The notes beneath the pieces were generated by a model. The model was given only the letters and a program-made list of their open reading frames with translations. It ran no database searches and was not told the origin of the DNA. Shown piece by piece: positions 48,390 through 56,339 of a DNA stretch of 64,000 bases; the stretch's first letter is position 1; every line of letters begins with the position of its first letter. Position numbers and translations under genes: made by a program. The stretch is from Cristatella mucedo (Eukaryota; Bryozoa; Phylactolaemata; Cristatellidae): the NCBI GenBank assembly GCA_009760855.2, contig WPIO01000008.1, positions 1,308,001 to 1,372,000 of the forward strand, written 5' to 3'.

Positions 48390-50232
48390 GCGTCAGCTTT
48401 ACCTAGAGTCTGAAGCGTGGTCGTGGTCGTCGCAACGGTCGTGGTCGTCGTCGTCGCCTCAGCTGGACTCGTCGTCGGCATTTCCGCCGTCGGCGAAGCG
48501 GTGACGATCGCGAGAGTCCACTTGAGGTCTGTCAGCCGATACTCGACTCCGTTCACGAAGGCTTGCAGCCAATAGTAGATGGTGTCTCCAGGATAGACGG
48601 TCAGCTCATTGTTCTTATATGCGAATCGTCCATCTGCGTCGTTCGACGAGAGGCGACGGCTAGCGCGGCTCCGCCGGGCCGTCCGATGCAAGGAGGAGGC
48701 GCCGCCGCTTCGCGCGCCCTCGCTCACCCTGCGACGAGACGTCCACGTTGTATTGGCCTGCTTGCGTGCCCGGTAAGGGCACGTTGACGCTGTAGTGGTA
48801 GGTGATCTGGGTCAGACCCGGCGTGTCATCTGCAGCGAGTAACCCGACAAAGTAAAACAGTGACTCGCTACATCGGCTCGGTTGCGTCTGCCGAGATATT
48901 ATTTGCGGTTCCTGAATTATAGTGAGTAGGCAACTGGTTTTTTCGCTACCTATGGGGGCCAAAAAAGTTTCTGCTGAGTACAATCAACAAAAGTGTGATA
49001 CTTAATGTGCTAAAGTATGGGCGTTCTGCTGCCTCGTTTCGCTACCGTCTGCACACATCTGCATATATTAATGCTGCATATATTATATATTACGACGTAT
49101 GCATAATATATGTATATAGTTTTTCTATATAATGCGATGTACAATATGTGATACATATCGCATTGTGTACATTACTTAAACTGCATTATATACATAAATG
49201 AATGAATAAATAAATGAATATATATATATATATATATATATCAATATATATATATATATATATGAATATATATATAAGCTCTTCGTCGCGCTGCGGCACA
49301 AGGACCTGCGCCGCAGCGCGACGAAGGTGCTGCGCTTGCGACCTACGGACATTCGCGAGCAAGCGTCGCCGCGGCGCCCACGTGACCGGACGCTCGGTGG
49401 GAGCTTCCGTCGTGAGCCCAGCGTTCTTCGCGCGTGACGCCCACCCGGTGCTGAGCCGTCAGCTCACGCCCATTGATGTCGCGGCGTCTCGCAGCGGACG
49501 CACGAGAGGACGACGTGGCGTTTTTCGAGCGCGCGCTCGTCCGTCGCTCTGTCGGAGCGGGATCGAGGCTGACGGGACGAAGCGGCTTGAGCGGCGGGCT
49601 GGCGGGCGAGTCGAACGCCGCTAACGCCAGCGTAGGGCTAAGGCGCTCTCGCCGCGAGAGCGCCTTAGCCGCAGCCCTAAGCCCGAGCTGTCGGGCTGTC
49701 GCGTCAATAGCCAACCGAGATTCTTATGGGCGATTTTTGCTAACGTCGTTCGCCGGGCGAGGACGCACTGCGGCGACGGTCGGCCCGGGTGGTGAGCAGC
49801 GTCTTAGCGTCGCCGGGCCCGCAGTCGTCGCCTCCCGGAAGCGCTACGTGGCCTGTGATAGCCACGCCCACACGAGGCTCTAGCTGCCGCTCTCGCCGTG
49901 CACCTTCGAGAACGTGTGCGCTTGGCGCTCAGCGCGACGATCCAGCAGGACGCGCGATTGGTTTTTCAGACTCGCCGTTGTCTTTTCATTCGCGCCTACA
50001 GCGCTGCGCAAAGAGCGGTGCATTTTGGGAGAGGGGCGGCGCTGCCTAGCCCGCCGCCACCCGGCACTGCGCCCGCGCGCGCACTCGCGAGCGACTTGCC
50101 CGTGATCTCGAAGCGGAGTCCTTTCGGCTGGAGGACGGCGACCCGCGGGGTCGGCGGACTGTACGGCGCAGCGTCAGCCATGCGGGCGAGCAAAAGCTGC
50201 AGCAGCACGCAGCACCACCAGAGGGCTCTCAT
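33471..50232 (-). CDS. Secreted CEMIP/TMEM2-like protein with N-terminal CBM39 domain (20 exons, 3' end not found)
   Basis: Exons joined in frame: 50232-50100, 48829-48728, 48633-48403, 46881-46738, 46645-46379, 45450-45301, 45164-44992, 44827-44618, 42462-42260, 41505-41436, 41246-41118, 40293-40208, 40106-39978, 39831-39796, 39345-39181, 37939-37750, 35852-35771, 35422-35313, 34803-34613, 33638-33471. The total is 2969 nt, about 990 residues, and all phases agree. Order: signal peptide (residues 1-22), CBM39-like (about 30-118), Thr-rich linker (about 123-155), G8 (about 165-355), and a beta-helix region to the end. Family blocks include LQPWNPGHD, SSTDYSM, DGVDMRAEVGLLSRN, YPIHFH, LPSDRD, NSLFVGES and INFNQGEWLRIGLCYP. 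CEMIP and TMEM2 act in hyaluronan turnover outside the cell. The activity here is unknown, and the GG/ILEI domain between the two halves of G8 in vertebrate CEMIP is absent. The last exon ends at a good donor, so more exons are expected. Confidence 0.9.
33690..33715. repeat. Short (CAG)n run
   Basis: About eight CAG units in the intron upstream of exon 20 of the CEMIP-like gene. Confidence 0.9.
33870..33985. repeat. GA-rich microsatellite
   Basis: Imperfect (GA)n with GAAAG interruptions, in the intron between exons 19 and 20 of the CEMIP-like gene. Confidence 0.9.
34012..34146 (+). mobile_element. tRNA-derived SINE, family B
   Basis: B-box-like gggctcgagccc is followed by the tail gtaaagcgcctggat and gttctcttatagca. 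It ends at a (TA)n microsatellite. It lies in an intron of the CEMIP-like gene, antisense to it. Confidence 0.7.
34141..34188. repeat. (TA)n microsatellite
   Basis: TA run directly after the SINE-B tail. Confidence 0.9.
35465..35586. repeat. (GA)n microsatellite
   Basis: GA-rich tract in the intron between exons 17 and 18 of the CEMIP-like gene, about 45 bp from exon 18. Confidence 0.95.
38037..38535 (+). mobile_element. LINE-A fragment in a CEMIP-like intron
   Basis: Contains the segments encoding LVQNSAARLVCHERCSCH and AFSSYAPK and part of the 3' UTR, but no (TTA)n tail, so it is truncated at both ends. It begins only about 100 bp from exon 16 of the CEMIP-like gene and is antisense to it. 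Confidence 0.85.
38872..39042 (-). mobile_element. tRNA-derived SINE, family A (copy 5)
   Basis: A diverged but full-length copy in the intron between exons 15 and 16 of the CEMIP-like gene. The head reads gccgcgatagctcaagaggt on the minus strand. Confidence 0.75.
39636..39722 (-). mobile_element. LINE-A 3' tail fragment
   Basis: A (TAA)n tract followed by a diverged tail (agctctcagagagctcaatc) and cactttgcatttgctg. Confidence 0.65.
41572..41615. repeat. (CAG)n repeat
   Basis: A run of about 14 CAG units in the intron between exons 9 and 10 of the CEMIP-like gene. Confidence 0.9.
42775..44077 (+). mobile_element. LINE-A with partial reverse transcriptase, 5'-truncated
   Basis: The longest LINE-A copy. 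It starts within the RT domain (QWFKSHLS), keeps [13 protein letters not shown] and the catalytic motif in [11 protein letters not shown], then after a frameshift near 43120 the C-terminal region (LGVMFQSDLSLEDHIS, HWLPVMQQIDFK). The 3' UTR, tail hairpin at about 44020-44066 and (TTA)n end at 44077 follow. The motifs place it with CR1/L2-like non-LTR elements. It sits antisense in the intron between exons 8 and 9 of the CEMIP-like gene. Confidence 0.9.
44085..44460. repeat. GGA-rich minisatellite (21- and 18-bp units)
   Basis: Units of the type gaggttgaggaggaggagatg alternate with gaagaggaggaggagatg. The open frame through it encodes only Glu-rich repeats and is not called a gene. It directly follows the (TTA)n end of a LINE-A. 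Confidence 0.95.
45301..46881 (-). other. G8 domain exons of the CEMIP-like gene
   Basis: Exons 4-6. Landmarks are LQPWNPGHD, LLLRSSATVHSIEI, GELHIGSEAC, KFVAVERGGTLEIHG, LSWTLLDTHI and then SSWRAGDRLVVSSTDYSM. The segments before and after HIAAG join across one intron with matching phase, giving an uninterrupted G8 domain. Confidence 0.85.
47300..47970. other. Intron of the CEMIP-like gene, no other feature
   Basis: Lies in the intron between exons 3 and 4 (48402-46882). No repeat or exon is recognised. Confidence 0.5.
47972..48150 (-). mobile_element. tRNA-derived SINE, family A (copy 6)
   Basis: Near full-length copy in the intron between exons 3 and 4 of the CEMIP-like gene, sense to it. 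Confidence 0.8.
48315..48388. repeat. (GA)n microsatellite
   Basis: GA tract 15 bases downstream of the exon 3 donor of the CEMIP-like gene. Confidence 0.95.
49215..49276. repeat. (TA)n microsatellite
   Basis: TA run in the intron between exons 2... and 1 of the CEMIP-like gene, within a longer AT-rich stretch from about 49050. Confidence 0.9.
49281..49326. repeat. Inverted repeat, 17-bp arms, 12-base loop
   Basis: Arms 49281-49297 (cttcgtcgcgctgcggc) and 49310-49326 are exact reverse complements. It abuts the (TA)n tract. Confidence 0.9.
49636..49670. repeat. Hairpin, 16-bp arms, 3-base loop
   Basis: Arms 49636-49651 (ggctaaggcgctctcg) and 49655-49670 are exact reverse complements, with loop ccg. 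Confidence 0.95.
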
Positions 50233-50600
50233 TCTAAGCACGGGCAGGGCGGCGGCGGTGGCTTCGAGTCGCTCCGAGCGGTAGGCGCTCGCGGCACGCT
50301 GTGCGCACGACTCGAAAAGACAAAGACCACCTAGACTTTCGCGGCGCGTGCGCGCGCACGCCCCGAATGACGAGATACGCCGAGCGCACAGATAAGCTTA
50401 GCCCCGCCGCCGAGGCGGCTCGCCGATCGAGGCCAATAGACGCTGAAAGATCGCCCGCAATAGTTGCCGCATGATGCGATGAGGTCGCGTCGCGTCCCCC
50501 GCCGGCTAGTCGGCCACCTGGACGTCAGAGCGCGCCAGGTGGTGGCGGCGAGCGAAGTCCGTGCTCTCGGCCTGGGAGGACAGATAGAAGGCAGCGGGTG

Positions 50601-50760
50601 CGTGTACGCGCCGGAGCTCTCCGCGAGGTGGCGCTGGAGCTCCGCGAGGTGGTGCTCTAGCTCCGAGAGGGTGCTGAGAGAGGCGGTGCTCTAGCTCTGA
50701 GAGCTCTAGCTCAGCTCTGATAGGTGGCGCCGGAGCTCCGCGAGGTGGCGCCGGCGGCAG
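50601..50760. repeat. GC-rich minisatellite
   Basis: Imperfect units of about 24 bp containing ggagctccgcgaggtgg, shading into ctctagctccgagagg variants. It lies upstream of the CEMIP-like gene. Confidence 0.8.
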
Positions 50761-50999
50761 TTCCGACGGTTTCGAGAAGCACGACACTGCCGACGCAGGA
50801 GTTGGGTTACCGACGCTGACAAGTCGGTCGAAGTGCGTGAAAGACGAGCGAAAGCGAGACAGCGGTGCAATGACAGCGCAAATGTACCCGTCGCTATATA
50901 AAGGCTTTGTGTGCGTACAGCTGCCTGCCAGATAAGAAAACCGAAACGGCGAGTTTTTATGAGAACGGCTGAGGATTTTTACTGAGCTTTCTTCACAAG

Positions 51000-51090
51000 G
51001 CGACTGACTGGTTGGCGTCGGGGATTTGAACCTGAGTAGTCACAACCAAAGCATGCGTCACAGACGCTCGCCTCGGTGAGAAGCATCGGA
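51000..51090 (-). mobile_element. tRNA-like SINE fragment, unassigned family
   Basis: The minus strand carries a B box (caggttcaaatccccgacgcc) with upstream sequence ggcgagcgtctgtgacg resembling a degenerate tRNA head. It does not fold into a full tRNA. Confidence 0.45.
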
Positions 51091-51384
51091 ACGTAGGACC
51101 TAAACAGGTGCCCTTATCGCGACGCCGGCGCTATGCATAGCGCTAGCCTTCCGACGCAGAGAGCGCACGTGCAGGCACGGCGGTGTTCGCCCTTGGTGAC
51201 CGGCTGCGGACCAGATCTTGGTTAGCGAAAAGCAGCGACTGAGCATTTAAGCGGTCCAACTTTGGACGAATAGTTCGACTGGCTTCTTCCGATGATCATA
51301 ACGCTCTTTGGTGAATTATTTAGGCGGAATTTCTCCATTCATCTAGCTATTTTGAGAGACGGTCGTAGCAAAGTTGAATCGGGA

Positions 51385-51475
51385 AAAATAATATGAACAA
51401 GTCTTCTTCATAGCGACATAAGAGAGCTTAATCTCTATTCTGGCGCTGTAAAAATTGCCGCAACGAGGAAGCAAT
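51385..51475 (-). mobile_element. SINE-B tail fragment
   Basis: Segment gagagcttaatctctattc followed by tggcgctgtaaaaattgccgc matches the SINE-B/LINE-A type tail. The head is missing. Confidence 0.5.
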
Positions 51476-51723
51476 AATCAATAGCTAATGCAAATCAGGC
51501 TATCGCGCTTACTCGCTCTTCTGGCTACTGCAGCCAGCTGCGACGGGCGTGCATCATCTTTCAAGTCTCAGCTATAGACGCATCTATAGACGCATCTGTT
51601 CCCATCTCGCAGCTTCCCCTTCACAGCAGTCAACCTTTTTCTCTTTGTGCTTTGCATGCGTACCACGATCCAGAGAGCTTGCTTGTAGCCAGAGGCATTT
51701 AGAACCGGTGACGGTGAGAGCGT

Positions 51724-51757
51724 TCATGCTTTCTTTAGCAGGCTAAAGAAAGCATGA
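51724..51757. repeat. Inverted repeat, 16-bp arms, 2-base spacer
   Basis: Arms 51724-51739 (tcatgctttctttagc) and 51742-51757 are exact reverse complements. Confidence 0.95.
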
Positions 51758-52547
51758 GCCTAAGAATAGTATTCGCTTGCTTTTGCATGTTCGATACCGA
51801 GAGTGTCGCTAAATCCACAAGTATTGATGATCTCGCAGCTAGTTGCAAAGTCCATAGCTAGGAATTTAGTTCTAGTAGGGCCCTATACAATTACACAGCG
51901 ATATCGCGATACTTATCATTGTACCAGTGTCTTCCCTTTGAAAAATCACTCGAATCGCGCAGAAGCTCGCTCGCTCGCCTTGCAGCTTCCGCCCAGAAGG
52001 CGCGAGGAACGACTCGCCTCGTGACTCGGAGTGAGCGACAGACAGACGCGAGCGGGCGCGGCCGGTCGGATCGGCTGCCTGCCAATCGATCGCCTTCGAC
52101 CTCTACGCGGCCTCGATTCGGAGGCATTTCACTTGGCTAGTCGTGCGGGGCGCAGGCTTCTATCGACCTCGGCGGCTATCTATTTATCGGGCGGTTTGCG
52201 CGAGTGACTCGCGGCGTCAGCGGCCGCGCCGGCGGTTCGGTTGGGATGGCTCGAATCCGGCTGGCGCCGCCGCCGCCGTATCTTAATGCCTTGGCCGCCG
52301 GCGGCGCCCACCGGAGCGCTATCGGCGGCCCCTGGCTGCCCTCGGGCCGGTTGCTGCCCTCGGGCCTCTCGCAGCCAGCGGGCCGCTCGCAGCCAGCGGG
52401 CCGTTCGCTCGGGATCGGAGGAAATATGGGTCTCGCCGTTATCCTCCCCCCCAAAGCCCGCGACCCCGCGGGGCGCCGGGGCGTGGCTAGTCGGCCCGTA
52501 TTCGGCAGCTGCTCGCCGGACCCGTCGCGAGGCGTCGCCCTGCTGCC

Positions 52548-52548
<1 letters not shown>

Positions 52549-52640
<92 letters not shown>

Positions 52641-52650
52641 GCAGCAGCAG
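52549..52650. repeat. (CAG)29-AAG-(CAG)4 trinucleotide tract
   Basis: 29 uninterrupted CAG units (52549-52635), one AAG, then four CAG. It would encode polyglutamine in one + frame, but no gene around it could be supported. Confidence 0.95.
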
Positions 52651-53507
52651 CGAGATAAGCTCTTAAGAAGTCGACGAAGCTGGCGCTGCGGCCTCCTCGC
52701 CGGCCGAAGCGCTGAGGAACTGAGATGGTGAGAAGCCGATCTCGAAATATCCGCCGTCGCCGCGGCGCTTTCGACATTTCTTGCGACGCGGCGAGCGAGA
52801 TATCTTCGAACTGGATTCAACGGCCATTCTAGTGCACGCCGGATTCTCGCTGAGACTATTGTGACGTCAGCGAGCGCCGCTGACTAGGGGCGTTCTACGA
52901 TTGCTCTGCTCGGCTGGCCAGAGCGGCCTTGAATGGCGGCATCGAATCGGGAGCGATCGTCATCGTCGTCGCTTCTTCGCCAGTCAAGCTCGTCCGAGAG
53001 CGTCAATTCTTGACGGCTTTTTCAAATTCTTTCCCGACTCGCATCCGCCGCGCATGGAAGCCAGCGTACGTCGACGCCATTGAATCAAAGCTGACGTCAG
53101 CCCACGCGCCCACAGACTGCACGCGCAAGAGCGAGCGCATTCGCAGGCAGGCGCTGGTAGATCGTGAGCGAGCGTGAACGCGAGCTTTCGAAAGACGCGG
53201 GCCGTGTGACGACGGAGTGACGGTCGGAGAGAGTATCGCAGCGCGAACCACTAACCTCTCAGCCACAGGCGCATCCGTTCACCGCTTTCCCTGCGGAGCG
53301 GTGTATGCGGCATCTTTTGATCCCGTGCGCTGCCCGCGTTTGCCCGCGAGCGATTCAGTGCAGATCACCAACCCGATGTTTTTTCTACTAACTGATGACA
53401 TTGAGTTTTAGTAAAGACGCTTCTGCACGCGAGGCGCGGGCACATTACCTTGTTCCCGACAACCTGGCTCCCTTAGCTATCGCTTCGCTCGCAACGCATC
53501 ACTAATA

Positions 53508-53800
53508 ATTATTAGAATAATAAAAACAATACATTTGTATAGCGTCCTCAGAGAACTGAATCTCTTCCTAGGCACTTTACAAAGATGCCGTGGAGAAAGC
53601 CTTACCAAATGATTAGTGGTAACATCCGCAAGCAGCGGCATATTGTAAGCAGGTACATGCACACGAAGGACGAATAATCACAAATACCCACCGAATGCTG
53701 TAATAAATAGGTGCGCTTTAAGCTTCTTTTTAAATGTCTTCATGTCAGGGGACGTTATGACGTGAGTCGGCAGCGAGCTCCAAGCTTTGAGAGCTTAAGC
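53508..53800 (-). mobile_element. LINE-A 3' fragment
   Basis: A (TAA)-like end, then tail agcgtcctcagagaactgaa on + and 3' UTR/ORF remnants to about 53800. It is diverged. Confidence 0.75.
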
Positions 53801-53864
53801 ATGCGCTGGGGAGAAACCTGGTTCGCCACGCGGACCTAGAGAAGTGACTTACTAACAAAATAAT

Positions 53865-54015
53865 AATAATAATATATAATAATTATACTATTAATTATTA
53901 AATATTACATTATATTAATTAATTAAATTAATCAAATTAATCATATTATATTATTTAATTATTAAATACTATAGTTAAATTATTATAATAATTATAATAA
54001 TAATTATAATCAAAA
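53865..54015. repeat. AT-rich tract of TAATTA-like units
   Basis: About 150 bp almost free of G and C, with many short AATTA/TAATT inverted motifs. It sits at the sharp boundary between GC-rich blocks. Confidence 0.85.
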
Positions 54016-56339
54016 TAGAGCGAACTTTCGTGGGCTAGCTATAATTAATAATGAAATACCGTTGAATCACAGTAGTCACATTATTCTATCAAATTTATTT
54101 CGAATAATTGGTCGCTCACAGCATCTGTCATGGCGAGCGCTAGGACAGAGAAACTTGTCGGGCCTCGATTAATTTCGGGGCTGTCGAAGGAGCTCGGAAG
54201 GGCGTAAGAGCCTCGCCCCCACCCACCCAAAAGACGGGCTCAAAAGCGCGAAGCGCCCTGATCTCATATCACGCCTGAATCTCACCGAGCCGCTCGTGCT
54301 GAACGAGACGCGGGTTCGCGGGCTCGCGCCCAGCAGCGGACAATCCTTCACTGCTGTCTACTGCAAGCGCGGCGATAGCCGCAAAGGCTCTTCTAACGCT
54401 ACAAAAACGAGGCTGCCGAGTCAGCGATGCCGCGATGCTTTATCCACAGAGCCGGACGCTGGAGAGACCGGACCGAGAAGTCGCGCGGAGGCGGCCCAGG
54501 ACGCCGCCTTCGCGCGGTGGCGGCGGCTATCTTTAGGGCCTCGCCGCAGCGTCTGCAAACAGACTCCGAGGGAGCGAGCGAACGAGCGAACATGGCAGCG
54601 ACGTAAAGTCACGTGCGAGCCCTCTCACAGAGAGCGCTCGCATCGCGGCTCCTTTAGAACCCGCGCCTACCGCCAACGAGCCGCCGCCATTCTTCTTCCG
54701 GAGGAGCCGCCGGCGGGCCTGCGGCGGCGAAGGTCGCCGTAGGTCACGCGGCCCTGCGGCGGGCCTTTCGGGCGCGGCGTTCGCGCGCTCGCTCACTCAC
54801 CGGTCTTTGGTCTCGCTTCGGTCTTTGGCGCTCGCGCGTCGACGAGACTGAGACAGTGGTCTAAGACCGAAGGAAGACCGGAGAAGCTGCGCCGCGCGGC
54901 TCTACTTCTTGGCCAAGGCCGCCCGGAAGACCGCCGCTCGCCAGGAGCAGACGACCCGAGCCGAGGTGCCGTGCGTCGGTCGTGGGCGCGCGCGCCTACG
55001 TCATCGCTTCGGAGCACGTTGCAGGCGCGACTTGACCGACCAGGTAATCGACGCGTTGCATGAGGTGAGCGACTGTTGACGGTACGCCGCAAGTCTGCGT
55101 TCTTCTCTTCTTTTTCGCGGGCTCACGCCAAGCACAACCGCAGCGAAATCCCAATTCACTGGGTGACGGCCATTTCCTACCTCCCCACGAAAGAGCAACG
55201 CTCCCATGACCAATCTGAGGGGGCGGAGCTATTAGGGCGAGCTAGAAGGAAAGAAGCAAGGCGAAGCGACCTTGTGAACTTCCTACCGGAACTAAGACCG
55301 GAAGCGAGACCGGGAAGAGGCCGACCGTGGAAACGCGGCTTGCTCTAAGCCTCTGCGTCTCTCCGTCGTCACCTTCGCTCTCTCGGGGTGAGGGGGGGGG
55401 GGTAGAAGAGCTACAGAGACGCGCCGGTCGAAGCAGGCGTAGCATGTGACTTCTAGGTTCCTTCCGTGGAGACCGAAGCCCTGAAACCCCGGTTGCTGGT
55501 CTTACCTATCGTTGACGAACCTTACTGGCTTCAGCAAAAGTAGAATGACCAAACGGGTTTACTGTTAAGGCTTGGTCCGCAAATCGGCTTTGCACGATTC
55601 GGCCTGATTGCCGCTAAGGCATTTCTAATGCGTCTTTCTTACTAAAGGGAGTCGCGGTTTTGAAGTCTCAGTCGTCCTTCGATCTAATGTTTGCCACGAT
55701 AGTGCAGAGAGTCATACTTCAGCATTTGAGCTAAGCTAATTTAAACGCGAACTCCTTGGTTCATGGACTGCGAAAGCCTGTCCGCGATTTTTGTATTGTA
55801 TTAATTTAAAGGTCGTGTCCTCCCCAAGTCCTACCATCTTCGAAGCTTGGGAAGGATTTTTGAAGACAGTGAATCCCCCTGCTCACCGAGGTGATTGCCA
55901 TTGATCTCGAGTAAATAATGTCCATGAGCATGCAATGCGCCTCAGCGCAGGCTTGCTGTTAGATGCTAACTTCGCCACAGGACCTTCGTTCTAAAGTAAG
56001 GATTTGGCTTAGTTGATCGCATGGGCGGTTTGATTGCTCTACTGACCGGTAAAGATGTATAAGACAGCTAAAATAAGTTTTACCAGTCTATAGTGATGAG
56101 TGCAGAATACGGTAGCCGTACAAGAATTACTGAAGTGATTCTGTTAGAAGTACCTGTTTGTTAACTGATTTTTTAATTAAAATGGCAGTTCCAACATGCC
56201 ACTGGATTTGGAAAAATATCAGGAATCATCGGGAAGGAATGCAGCTAAAAGTTCTTTGATTTTGATTTTTATTCATGTCAAAAGTCATGAAAGAGCTTTT
56301 TTGAATTGGAGTTTAAGCCATTAACTGTCTTACGCAGAT

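Larger units (their letters stand above)
48403..50232 (-). other. CBM39-like beta-glucan-binding domain with signal peptide and Thr-rich linker
   Basis: Exons 1-3 of the CEMIP-like gene. ATG 50232 is chosen because a hydrophobic signal core (ALWWCCVLLQLLLA) follows at once with a small-residue cleavage region (ADAAP). PKGLRFEI, DGRFAYKNNELTVYPGD, IYYWLQAFVNG and YRLTDLKWT align by eye to the pattern of the N-terminal domain of insect GNBP/betaGRP proteins: PKGLRVSIPD, GRW-F-D-NAKL-IGD, IYFWTYV, GYR-D-EWTV. Such domains bind beta-1,3-glucan. The linker is almost pure threonine (EATTTTTTVATTTTTL) and is probably O-glycosylated. Confidence 0.75.
50233..56335. other. GC-rich intergenic region upstream of the CEMIP-like gene
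   Basis: CpG-rich to about 55.5 kb, then AT-richer. Many open frames are present but none has a recognisable domain. Sub-features listed separately are minisatellites, palindromes, the CAG tract, a LINE-A fragment and SINE-like pieces. The promoter of the CEMIP-like gene is probably near 50.3 kb, but no specific element is supported. Confidence 0.45.

Noticed and set aside
52204-52731. Frame encoding polyglutamine
   Set aside because: Open only because of the CAG tract and GC-rich flanks. No domain or splice context was found.
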